The notes under the pieces were generated by a model, which saw only the letters and a list, made by a program, of their open reading frames with translations, ran no database searches and was not told where the DNA came from. DNA of 64,000 bases from Vampirovibrio sp041737375 (GTDB taxonomy: Bacteria > Cyanobacteriota > Vampirovibrionia > Vampirovibrionales > Vampirovibrionaceae). Positions 42,720-50,731 of this stretch are shown piece after piece. The DNA is taken from assembly GCF_041737375.1 (NCBI RefSeq), contig NZ_JBGSRV010000012.1, positions 248,001 through 312,000 of the forward strand. Reading direction: 5' to 3'. Both the position numbers and the translations under genes were made by a program. Numbering within the stretch: position 1 is the first letter of the stretch; the number at the start of each line of letters is the position of its first letter.

Positions 42720-43142
42720 TTAATCCTGAGGGGTGCGGTGATATTCGGCCATTTCATCGTGCAAATCGGCCAAGCGCCGTGCTTCGGCTTCCCGGATGGT
42801 GCGCAGATGCTCATCGTACTGCTTGAGGGTCACAAAGTCTTCCAGATGCACCACGTAGCAGCGGTGTTGCTGATCAAACACGGTGCGCGCGCCCAGCAGG
42901 TGAATGATGGTGCCTAGCTCGGTGGCCGTAATGCGATCGTAGAGATCCGGCACGTTGGAATGGCAGATGACCGTGGTTTTGCCATCGGTGATCGTGAAGA
43001 ACTGCACCTTTTTGCGGAAGGTGGTAATTTTCTCCAGCACCACGGGCCATTCTTCGGGCAACAGTTGCCCTTGTTTAACCAGCGACAAATCGGGAGAAGG
43101 TGATAAATGTTGGGAAAGAATACGGTACAGTGAGAAATCCAT
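42720..43142 (-). CDS. 140-aa soluble protein of unknown function, upstream of nadD
   Basis: Alpha/beta protein, no signal peptide or membrane helix. Blocks such as 'TITDGKTTVICHSNVPDLYDRITATELGTIIHLLGA' suggest one compact domain; C-terminus is a charged helix ('EAEARRLADLHDEMAEYH'). It lies 9 bp before nadD on the same strand. Not recognised. Confidence 0.75.
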   Translation of the reverse strand: MDFSLYRILSQHLSPSPDLSLVKQGQLLPEEWPVVLEKITTFRKKVQFFTITDGKTTVICHSNVPDLYDRITATELGTIIHLLGARTVFDQQHRCYVVHLEDFVTLKQYDEHLRTIREAEARRLADLHDEMAEYHRTPQD

Positions 43143-43224
43143 GCGAGATGTATCAATTTACGATAATTACGACAACATACTAAAGAATTTAGCCCATCCG
43201 CCGATAACTTACAAGTAGCAAGCA

Positions 43225-43686
43225 ATGGAAGCATGGGTGATCAGGATGGGCTTTGACGGCCTCCCCAGACCCTCGCAGGTCAATTCTTATACGGATTCAA
43301 TGAACCCTTACACCGCAGGCAATCTGGCCCGCACAGATCAGGCTGGCCAGCCGCTGATTCAGAAGCTCTCTAAAGAAGAGGGCCTTCAAGCGCTGCAAGA
43401 AGAGCAACGTGGCTATCCGCAGGCCGATGAGGACGCTTCGGGGGAAACCTTTTCCGAGGAGGATGCCGAGGAAATTCTGCTGTTTGCCAAAATGCGGGGG
43501 CTGATGAACGTTTCGCTGCAAAGCGGCAAGCGTTACGAGTTTCGGATCAACCCGCAAACGGGTATGGTGGAGCTGACGGAGCTGGATTCCGGGGCGCTGG
43601 TGATGCAACTGACCCCGGTGGAGCTGATGCGCCTTTCGGAAAAGTTGCAGCGTTATGCGGGCATGCTCACCGATTTAAGCGGCTAA
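43225..43686 (+). CDS. FlaG-like protein
   Basis: 153 aa. The C-terminal ~50 residues ('YEFRINPQTGMVELTELDSGALVMQLTPVELMRLSEKLQRYAGMLTDL') resemble the FlaG family: strand, 'TG..V.......IP.EE..RL' type helix, ending in G-x-L-x-D. The N-terminal half is polar and disordered. FlaG regulates filament length in some flagellated bacteria, but no flagellar gene is present in the window. ATG 43225 or 43246 can be the start; neither has a clear SD. Confidence 0.62.
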   Translation: MEAWVIRMGFDGLPRPSQVNSYTDSMNPYTAGNLARTDQAGQPLIQKLSKEEGLQALQEEQRGYPQADEDASGETFSEEDAEEILLFAKMRGLMNVSLQSGKRYEFRINPQTGMVELTELDSGALVMQLTPVELMRLSEKLQRYAGMLTDLSG

Positions 43687-43716
43687 GGCCTTTTCGCTCA
43701 AATCGTGAAATCCCTT

Positions 43717-43722
43717 TATAAT
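43717..43722 (+). promoter_or_regulatory. -10 box before the GGDEF-like gene
   Basis: Perfect TATAAT seven bases before ATG 43730 and one base before ATG 43724. Transcription would start at or next to 43730, so only the second ATG is on the mRNA: a leaderless message. Confidence 0.55.
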
Positions 43723-43729
43723 AATGAGC

Positions 43730-44635
43730 ATGACCTTTATTTATGTATTATCCAATCAGCCCACCCCGTTGGCCTTTCGTGTGGCCGAAGCAGTGGGAGA
43801 GCGCTATCCCGTTCAGGCCATTCAAACCGAGCGGGAACTGCTGGAGAAGCTGCCAGACAGTCGGCAAGCCATTGTGTTTGTGGATTGTGAAATTGGCCAG
43901 ATAGCGCCTTTTACTGTGCTTTGTCGAAGTGTTTTGCCAGCCGCCACGGTGGTTGCGGTTTTGCCGGACGCCACACCCATTGCCGAAGTGCCGGTGCTGG
44001 ATATGGATTGCCACTTGCTGCCGGTTGGGTTTAGCGATTTTGACCTGTTGAGCCGGGTGGCTTCCGCCATTCGCCAAAGCGAGTTGTTGGCGGTAATGGC
44101 TGATAGCGCCCCACTGGATGAAGTGACCAACCTGCATAATCGCGCCTTTTTTATGCAAAGGCTGGGAGAAGAGATTTCGCTGGCCCGCAGGCATGCCGGG
44201 CCGCTTTGTTGTGTGGTTTTAAGTCTGGATGGCTACCGCATGTATCTGGATAGTTACGGCTATCACTTTATGAACGCCCTGCTGCGCTTTGTGGGGGATG
44301 CCATTAGCGGCATGACCCGCCATGAGGACACCGTGGCCCGGCTAGGGGACGATGAAATCGCCATTTTGCTGCCCCGAAGCTCGGAAGCGGGGGCTAAGGT
44401 ATTTACCACCCGGCTGGTAGAAACGCTGAATGCGCTGGTGTTTAACAACGGAGCCTACTCCGAGGATATTATGGTCAGCGCCGGGTTGGTGGGCTACCCC
44501 CTGCCCGATTCCGTCAATCCAGACGCCGACACTCTGGTTCGCTATGGTCGCCACGCCTTGTATCAGGCCAAGGCGGATGATGACGAGGCGTTGAATAAAG
44601 TGTGCGTGTTTAGCGAGATAAAGCCCGCGCTCTGA
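43730..44635 (+). CDS. degenerate GGDEF protein with receiver-like N-terminus
   Basis: 301 aa. Residues 1-125 form an alpha/beta fold like a response-regulator receiver ('AIVFVDCEIGQIAPFTVLCRSVLPAATVVAVLPD') but without a clear phospho-acceptor Asp in context. Residues ~130-300 are a GGDEF domain ('DEVTNLHNRAFFMQRLGEE ... ARLGDDEIAILLP'). The signature GGDEF is GDDEI (G206-D-D-E-I210), so the second Gly and the Phe are lost and cyclase activity is unlikely. It may act as a receptor or partner of the active cyclase at 2567. A weak terminator follows at 44649. Confidence 0.82.
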   Translation: MTFIYVLSNQPTPLAFRVAEAVGERYPVQAIQTERELLEKLPDSRQAIVFVDCEIGQIAPFTVLCRSVLPAATVVAVLPDATPIAEVPVLDMDCHLLPVGFSDFDLLSRVASAIRQSELLAVMADSAPLDEVTNLHNRAFFMQRLGEEISLARRHAGPLCCVVLSLDGYRMYLDSYGYHFMNALLRFVGDAISGMTRHEDTVARLGDDEIAILLPRSSEAGAKVFTTRLVETLNALVFNNGAYSEDIMVSAGLVGYPLPDSVNPDADTLVRYGRHALYQAKADDDEALNKVCVFSEIKPAL

Positions 44636-44648
44636 AAACCGGCTTCTG

Positions 44649-44678
44649 AAAAACCAGTTGAGGGGCGCATGGTTTTTT
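44649..44678 (+). terminator. weak terminator after the GGDEF-like gene
   Basis: Stem AAAAACCA / TGGTTTTT with a 13-nt loop; the T run overlaps the -35 of the next promoter. Confidence 0.5.
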
Positions 44679-44705
44679 GACAGTGGGTATGATCTTGCCT
44701 AAGAT
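44677..44705 (+). promoter_or_regulatory. consensus-like promoter of the GH9 gene
   Basis: -35 TTGACA (perfect, 44677-44682), exact 17-nt spacer, -10 TAAGAT (44700-44705), 46 nt before ATG 44751. The only perfect -35 I noted in the window. Confidence 0.8.
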
Positions 44706-44750
44706 GATTCCACTGCTTATCAAACGCCACAGGCTGAGAGAGTTCCCCCT

Positions 44751-46601
44751 ATGCCCATGTGTCTTACCCGAAAGGCTGTTGCCTTTGCCGCCGTTAGCTT
44801 GTCCGCACTGGTCTGGTTGACCGTACCGGCTGAGGCGCTCTCCTTTCGCCAGTCCTCTATCGGATACCATCCGCAAGGGGCCAAGGTGGCCATTTTGGAA
44901 GATGTGCCGGAAGATCAGAAGATTGAGGTGGTGTTGTTTGACCCCACCAAGCGCAATCCCCGCTTTCCGGTGCTTTTGGGCGCTACGGTGTACAAAGTGG
45001 AAAACATTCAGGCTTTTCAGGAGCCGGGACAGCAAGGGCCGGGTACCAAGAACCTGCTGCTGGATTTCTCAGACTTTCAGTCTCCCGGCACCTACGAGTT
45101 GCGGATTGAGGGGATGGATGTGAAGTCCCGGCCCATTAAAATTAACGATTACCTGTATTGGGATAACCTGAAGCCGGTGGTTCGCAGCTTTTATTTTCAG
45201 CGTTGCGGCAGTGATGTTGAGGATCGGGTGCTGAAGCTGTATCACAGCGCCTGCCATTTGTATGACGCCGCCTTGCCAGAAGGGGCGGACAGCCAGAGAA
45301 TTAGCCTGGGCCAGAATACGGATGTGATTGGGGGCTGGCATAACGGAAGCGATTACGCCAAGTACGTGACCTCAACGGCCCTATCTGCGGCTCGTTTAAT
45401 GGCCATGCACGAATGGGGACCCAAGCCGTTCAAGTATTTTAGAATGGATTACCCCTTGTTTGAGCCGGGGTATGGCTCAACTGACGATCTTCACCACGAA
45501 ATCAAGGTGGGGCTGGACTGGTTAATGACCATGCAGCGCAAGGATGGTTCCCTGCATCGCAAAGTGGCCGGTAAAACCTGGCCGGGGCCTAAAATGGGGC
45601 CAGTGGACGATGAGCAGGAACGCTATCTCTACGGCATTAGCACACAGGATACAGCCAATGCCGCCGCGGTTTGGGCCATGGCGGTTCGGGATTTCAAGGC
45701 GGCGGATTTGGGCTACAGCGTTAAATCCTTGCGGGCCGCCGAGCGGGCCTGGGATTTTCTGGAAGCCCACCCCGGCACCATTTACCAGCGATCGGAGAGT
45801 GATTTTTCCGGTTCGGGCGAATTTTTAACCCCCAAGGGCAAAGGCGACTTGCCTTACCGGGTTTGGGCCGCCGCCGAATTGTACATTACCACCGGCAAGG
45901 AGCAGTATCACCGTTATTTCTTAACCCATGTGGGCGAGGTTCCCTTGCAGCGCTTTGCCTGGACCAATCCGGCCATTCAGGGCATTACCGATTACTTGCT
46001 GTACGCCCAAGTGCAAGATCCCGCTGTGGCCAGCGCTTTGAAAGCCAATATCATGCGCATGGCCAATGGGGTGCAGGATGCGTTGGCTCAGGATATCTAC
46101 GCCGCCGGACTGGGCCGTTACGAGACGGGTTCCAATCCCGAAATCGCTGAGCGTACCGCCCTGCTATTAACCGCCTATCGCTTGAGTGGGGACGCCCGCT
46201 ACCGGCAAACCGCCAGCCGCAGCGCCACTTACCTTTTTGGTCTGAACCCCATGGGGCTGACCTATGTCACCGGGCTCAGCGAGGAGCCGTCGGTCACGCA
46301 CCCCGCCCATCGCTGGTCTTCGGCCATGGGCAAAGTGGTTCCCGGCTTGTTGGTGGATGGCCCCAATGAAACCGCCGCCGATGGCAAAACGCCTGCCGGA
46401 TTGGGCGCTCGCAGTTATGTGGATGATGCCGAGGCCACGGGTTCCAATGAGTCTCGCTTGATGAACAACGCCAGTTTGGCCTTTTTACTGGCCGCCCTCA
46501 ATGATGCCTATAACTCGGCGGCCCAGAATGAGGATCAGAAGCCCGCTGGCCCGCTGGATTTTAAACTGGCCCCGGAGAGAGCCGGAAGCAGAGCCAAATA
46601 A
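44751..46601 (+). CDS. secreted glycoside hydrolase family 9 enzyme
   Basis: 616 aa. Sec signal peptide (residues 1-30, cleavage after 'VPAEA'), an N-terminal Ig-like cellulase domain (residues ~30-130, 'TYELRIEGMDVKSRPIKI') and an (alpha/alpha)6 catalytic domain. The GH9 segment GGWxDAGDxxKY is present as 'GGWHNGSDYAKYV' (residues 194-206): the second Asp, D201, the usual base, is kept, but the first is N198. Near the C-terminus are 'HRWSSAMGKVVPGLLVDGPNE' and 'SNESRLMNNASLAFLLAAL' with the probable acid E567. It likely cuts beta-1,4-glucan or a related polysaccharide outside the cell. The D-to-N change may alter rate or specificity. Confidence 0.88.
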   Translation: MPMCLTRKAVAFAAVSLSALVWLTVPAEALSFRQSSIGYHPQGAKVAILEDVPEDQKIEVVLFDPTKRNPRFPVLLGATVYKVENIQAFQEPGQQGPGTKNLLLDFSDFQSPGTYELRIEGMDVKSRPIKINDYLYWDNLKPVVRSFYFQRCGSDVEDRVLKLYHSACHLYDAALPEGADSQRISLGQNTDVIGGWHNGSDYAKYVTSTALSAARLMAMHEWGPKPFKYFRMDYPLFEPGYGSTDDLHHEIKVGLDWLMTMQRKDGSLHRKVAGKTWPGPKMGPVDDEQERYLYGISTQDTANAAAVWAMAVRDFKAADLGYSVKSLRAAERAWDFLEAHPGTIYQRSESDFSGSGEFLTPKGKGDLPYRVWAAAELYITTGKEQYHRYFLTHVGEVPLQRFAWTNPAIQGITDYLLYAQVQDPAVASALKANIMRMANGVQDALAQDIYAAGLGRYETGSNPEIAERTALLLTAYRLSGDARYRQTASRSATYLFGLNPMGLTYVTGLSEEPSVTHPAHRWSSAMGKVVPGLLVDGPNETAADGKTPAGLGARSYVDDAEATGSNESRLMNNASLAFLLAALNDAYNSAAQNEDQKPAGPLDFKLAPERAGSRAK

Positions 46602-46623
46602 TAACCCTGCGGATTTAAGCACC

Positions 46624-46639
46624 AGCGTTTATAAACGCT
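46624..46639. repeat. perfect 16-bp palindrome upstream of dnaE
   Basis: AGCGTTTATAAACGCT, between GH9 and dnaE, about 30 bp before the -35 of dnaE. Could be a protein-binding site or short hairpin. Confidence 0.6.
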
Positions 46640-46668
46640 AAAATCGCTTAATCATGCGTGGGTTTCCC

Positions 46669-46698
46669 TTTACGATGGGGCGGCGGGGGTGGCACAAT
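46669..46698 (+). promoter_or_regulatory. predicted promoter of dnaE
   Basis: -35 TTTACG at 46669-46674, 18-nt GC-rich spacer, -10 CACAAT at 46693-46698, giving a leader of about 65 nt. Confidence 0.4.
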
Positions 46699-46768
46699 AG
46701 AGGCAGGGGATCATCCTGCCCACGTTTGACCGTACCGTACCCTTCCCCCCAGAAATAGAGTTGAGTTG

Positions 46769-49700
46769 ATGAGTACACCCCGCCCGTTTGTCCATCTGCA
46801 TGTGCATACCCATTACAGTATGCTGGATGCCGCTACCCGTGTGCCGGATCTGGTAAAAATCGCTGTGGCCAATAACATGCCAGCGGTGGCCATTACCGAT
46901 CATGGGGTGATGTATGGGGCGGTGGAACTGTATAACGCCTGTAAGGGGGCTGGCCTCAAGGCCATTATCGGGGCGGATTTATATGTGGTGGACGGCGATA
47001 TTACCGATCGAAGCAGCCGCCAGCCCATGCATCAGCTGGTGTTGTTGTGCAAAAACGAAATTGGCTATAAAAATCTGGTCAAAATCGTGTCTCGCTCGCA
47101 TCTGGAAGGGTTTTATTACAAGCCACGGGTCAACTGGGACATTATCAAGGCCCATAGCGAAGGCTTGATTGCCCTGACCGGGGATTTAACCGGCCCGGTG
47201 GCCCGTCCTATCCTGCGGGGGCATGTGGATGAAGCCCGTGAGCGGGCCAAATTCCTGAAGGACGTGTTTGGCGAAGATCTGTACCTTGAAATCGTGGATC
47301 ACGGCAAGGAACCGGAGTACCGCTTTGCGGTCGAGGCGGTCAAAATTGCTCAGGAATTGGGCATTGAGCTGGTAGTGACCAATGACACCCACTTTTCCCG
47401 CCCCGGCGATGAAATTATGCACAATATCCTGCTGTGTATGCAACAAGGGAAAACGCTGGCTGAAAGTGGATCTCGTGATATTTACGGGCCGCAATACTAT
47501 ATTAAATCCGGCGATGAAATGGCCAGACTGTTCCAGTTTTTAGACGCCGACGTGCGGGAACGGGCGCTGGATAACACCCTGAAAATTGCCGATAAGATTG
47601 AGTTCAAGCTCAAGCAGGGAGAATCCATCTTGCCGGATTACCCCATTCCAGAAGGCACCACTTTAGAAGGGGAGCTGGAGCGGGAAGTGATGGAGACCGC
47701 TCGGGAGCGCTTTGCCGAAATCACCCCTGCCATTCAGGAACGGCTGGATTTTGAGCTGAATATCATCAACCAAATGGGCTTTCCGGCCTATTTTTTAATC
47801 ACCGCCGATTTCATCCGCCATGCCCGAGACAATGACATTCCGGTGGGGCCGGGCCGGGGGTCCGCCGCCGGGAGTTTGGTGGCCTTTGTGCTGGGCATTA
47901 CCGATATCGATCCGCTGGCCCATAACCTGCTGTTTGAGCGATTTTTGAACCCGGAACGGGTATCCATGCCGGATGTGGATATCGACTTTTGCATTGATCG
48001 CCGGGAGCAGGTGATTGAGTATGTGCGTCGCAAGTACGGGGCCGATCGGGTCTGCCAGATTATTACGTTCGGCACCCTGGCCGCTCGGGCCGCCCTGAAG
48101 GCGGTGGCACGGGTGATGGAGATTCCCTTTGCGGAAAGCAACAAGCTGGCGGCCATGATTCCGTTTGGGCCTTCCATCAAGCTGAAAGACGCTTTGGAAG
48201 ATGGCATGGAGCTGAAAAAACTGTATGACACCGACCCCAAGGTAAAAGAGCTGGTGGATTTGGCCCTGGCGCTGGAAGGCACCGCTGTGAACGTGGGCAT
48301 GCACGCCGCCGGGGTGGTGATTTCTAAAGACGCGCTGGATAGCGTGGTGCCGGTGCAATTTACCAAGGACGGGCATGAGACCGGGCAAATTGTGTCCCAG
48401 TACCCCATGGGGGATTTGGAAAAGCTGGGCCTGCTGAAAATGGACTTTTTGGGCCTGCGAAACCTGACCATTATTGACAACACCGTGCAACTGGTCCGGC
48501 AAATCCGGGGGGAGGCGGTGGATATGCGCCACTTGCCGCTGGATGATCAGCAGGTGTATGAAATTTTGACCGCTGGGGATACGGATGGGATTTTCCAGCT
48601 GGAATCCGGAGGGATGAAGGCGCTGGTGAAGGATTTGAAGCCGTCCGTGTTTGAGGACATCGGCGCCTTGGTGGCCTTGTACCGTCCGGGGCCGTTGAAC
48701 TCGGGGATGGTGAAGCAGTTTGTGGATCGCAAGCACGGGCGGGCTCAGGTGGAGTACAAGCATCCGGCGCTGGAGCCTTTGCTGAAGGACACCTACGGCA
48801 CCATTGTGTATCAGGAACAGATTATGCAGATTGCCCAGTCCTTGGCCGGGTATTCGCTGGGGCAGGCGGATTTGCTGCGTCGAGCCATGGGTAAGAAAAA
48901 AGCGGACATTATGGAGCAGGAGCGGGCGGGCTTTTTGGCGGGCTGCGAAAAAAACAGCGTGGATTTAACCATTGCCAACGAGCTGTTTGACACCATGAGC
49001 GAGTTTGCGGCCTACTGCTTTAACCGGTCTCACTCGGCGGCCTATGCCTTGGTGGCTTATCAAACCGCTTATTTAAAAGCGCATTACCCGGTGGAGTACT
49101 TGTCAGCCCTGCTTTCCAGCGTGAGCAACGACTTGGAGAAGGTGCAGTTCTACATTTTGGCCTGCCGCAAAATGGGCTTGAAAATTTTGCCGCCGGATAT
49201 TAATAAATCCGGGCAAAACTTTACGCCCGATGGTGATAAAGCCATTCGCTTTGGCATGGCCACCATTAAAAACGTGGGGGTAGGGGTGGTGGAAAACATC
49301 ATTCAGGCCCGCACCGAAAAGCCCTTTGCCTCGCTGGAAGATTTTTGCGAGCGGGTGGACCCCAAGGCCCTGAATCGAAAAACCCTGGAAAGCCTTATTA
49401 ACAGTGGGGCCTTTACCGAATTCGGGGCTTCCCGCAAGCAGTTGTTTCAAAACGTGGAAACGCTCACCAATTACGCCGCCCGCTTTCAGGAGCGTAAAAT
49501 TACGGGGCAAGCCAGTTTGTTTTCTTTGCTGGGGGGCGGCGATGATGCCGAAAGCAGTTTTGGCGGCCTGATTTTATCCGGGGACCCCGGCGAGTACAGC
49601 GATGAGGAAATTCAGCAGTTTGAAAAAGAGTTGCTGGGCTTTTATGTCAGCAGTCATCCGCTGGATAGCCTGCTGGACAAGTTGCCCATGATGACCAGCC

Positions 49701-50215
49701 ATACCATTGCCGAGCTGAAGGATTTCCCGGATGGGGTGGACGTGGTGATTGGGGGCCTGATTTCCAGCTTGCAAAAGAAAATAACCAAGACCAATCGTCC
49801 CATTTGGATTGGCAAGCTGGAGGATTTTTCCAGCGAAACCGAGTTTGTGATGTTTTCGGACGCCATTGAAAAAGTGGGCGAGCGGGTGGCCGAGGGTAAA
49901 AAAGTATTAATTCAGGGCCGCCTGCAATTTCGGGGCGATAACGGGGATCAGTACAGCATTATTTTAAATGAGGTTCACCCGGTGGATGAGGTACAGCCCT
50001 TGCACCTGTTTTTTGAAAGTGCCCCCAAGTGGGAAATTTTGCAAACCATTAGCACCATTCTGGTTCGCAACCGGGGCTTTAATTCGGTCATCCTCAATTT
50101 TACAGACGGCACCCGCATTAAAGCCGGCACCAAATTCTGGATCAACAACGGCAACCGCCAACTCGTCAAAGACGCCCTAGAATCCACCTTCGGCCAAATT
50201 TTAAAGGTAGGATGA
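46769..50215 (+). CDS. dnaE: DNA polymerase III alpha subunit
   Basis: Replicative polymerase, 1148 aa from ATG 46769 (the TTG directly before it is also in frame). N-terminal PHP domain ('FVHLHVHTHYSMLDAAT', 'AITDHGVMYG'), palm with 'GPGRGSAAGSLVAFVLGITDIDPL' and catalytic 'MPDVDIDFCIDRR', 'DGIFQLESGGMK', 'FNRSHSAAYALVAYQTAYLKAHYP' tail motif, and C-terminal helix-hairpin-helix and OB ('VVIGGLISSLQKKITKTNRP'). Standard DnaE1 class length. The PHP His residues look intact, so proofreading by PHP is possible. Confidence 0.98.
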   Translation: MSTPRPFVHLHVHTHYSMLDAATRVPDLVKIAVANNMPAVAITDHGVMYGAVELYNACKGAGLKAIIGADLYVVDGDITDRSSRQPMHQLVLLCKNEIGYKNLVKIVSRSHLEGFYYKPRVNWDIIKAHSEGLIALTGDLTGPVARPILRGHVDEARERAKFLKDVFGEDLYLEIVDHGKEPEYRFAVEAVKIAQELGIELVVTNDTHFSRPGDEIMHNILLCMQQGKTLAESGSRDIYGPQYYIKSGDEMARLFQFLDADVRERALDNTLKIADKIEFKLKQGESILPDYPIPEGTTLEGELEREVMETARERFAEITPAIQERLDFELNIINQMGFPAYFLITADFIRHARDNDIPVGPGRGSAAGSLVAFVLGITDIDPLAHNLLFERFLNPERVSMPDVDIDFCIDRREQVIEYVRRKYGADRVCQIITFGTLAARAALKAVARVMEIPFAESNKLAAMIPFGPSIKLKDALEDGMELKKLYDTDPKVKELVDLALALEGTAVNVGMHAAGVVISKDALDSVVPVQFTKDGHETGQIVSQYPMGDLEKLGLLKMDFLGLRNLTIIDNTVQLVRQIRGEAVDMRHLPLDDQQVYEILTAGDTDGIFQLESGGMKALVKDLKPSVFEDIGALVALYRPGPLNSGMVKQFVDRKHGRAQVEYKHPALEPLLKDTYGTIVYQEQIMQIAQSLAGYSLGQADLLRRAMGKKKADIMEQERAGFLAGCEKNSVDLTIANELFDTMSEFAAYCFNRSHSAAYALVAYQTAYLKAHYPVEYLSALLSSVSNDLEKVQFYILACRKMGLKILPPDINKSGQNFTPDGDKAIRFGMATIKNVGVGVVENIIQARTEKPFASLEDFCERVDPKALNRKTLESLINSGAFTEFGASRKQLFQNVETLTNYAARFQERKITGQASLFSLLGGGDDAESSFGGLILSGDPGEYSDEEIQQFEKELLGFYVSSHPLDSLLDKLPMMTSHTIAELKDFPDGVDVVIGGLISSLQKKITKTNRPIWIGKLEDFSSETEFVMFSDAIEKVGERVAEGKKVLIQGRLQFRGDNGDQYSIILNEVHPVDEVQPLHLFFESAPKWEILQTISTILVRNRGFNSVILNFTDGTRIKAGTKFWINNGNRQLVKDALESTFGQILKVG

Positions 50216-50223
50216 GTCAAAAT

Positions 50224-50341
50224 CCTGTCATTCCCGCGCAGGCGGTAATCCACGCTGCCTTTCACGTCGTTTTGTTGGATTGATTGTGGGATCTGTGCGT
50301 TGTTCCGCTCAGTGGATTCCCGCCTGCGCGGGAATGACAGG
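50224..50341. repeat. 118-bp palindromic repeat element, copy 1
   Basis: Bounded by inverted ends CCTGTCATTCCCGCGCAGGCGG... and ...GGATTCCCGCCTGCGCGGGAATGACAGG, with a ~60-bp middle shared with copy 2. The arms use the CATTCCCGC-rich palindrome seen in dispersed REP-like/dRS3-like elements of many bacteria. One base in the left arm (GGT for GGG) breaks its perfect symmetry. Confidence 0.85.
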
Positions 50342-50421
50342 AGGATTTGAGCGGATAACAGGATCAGGATGGCTTGAGTGCTTGGTGAAGGGTTTGTGAG
50401 TTGCTGCTAACGCTTGCTCGC

Positions 50422-50539
50422 CCTGTCATTCCCGCGCAGGCGGGAATCCACGCTGCCTTTCACGTCGTGTTGTTGGATTGATTGGGGGATCTGTGCGTTG
50501 CCACGCTCAGTGGATTCCCGCCTGCGCGGGAATGACAGG
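50422..50539. repeat. 118-bp palindromic repeat element, copy 2
   Basis: Same length, orientation and middle as copy 1, 80 bp downstream, with the left arm unbroken. The repeats lie between dnaE and the next gene and can form large hairpins in RNA. No transposase of the REP (RAYT) type is visible in this window. Confidence 0.85.
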
Positions 50540-50608
50540 ATGGCTTGAGGGAGTGATAGGGTTGGTTTGCAGAAATACTATGAAAAAGATCGCATGGGGA
50601 GGTCTGGA

Positions 50609-50674
50609 GGGGGGACAGGGCTTGCCCTGAACTCTGTCCCCCCGCCAGTGGGGTTGAAGGGGCAAAGCCCCTTC
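50609..50674. repeat. pair of short GC-rich hairpins before the membrane protein gene
   Basis: First: GGGGGACAG ... CTGTCCCCC around an inner GGGC-TTG-CCC (about 50609-50643). Second: GAAGGGGC-AAA-GCCCCTTC (50656-50674). They may be a further repeated sequence type or act as a terminator after dnaE. Confidence 0.6.
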
Positions 50675-50731
50675 TAAAACCAAACTTTTCACACTGTTAT
50701 AATATCCACACAATCAAGGGGGGAAATGATT

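Noticed and set aside
44715..44760. GGCTGAGAG sequence before the GH9 gene resembling part of the TPP riboswitch
   Set aside because: The second conserved half (CTGATCTGGATAATGCC-like) and the stem layout are missing, and the gene is unrelated to thiamine.
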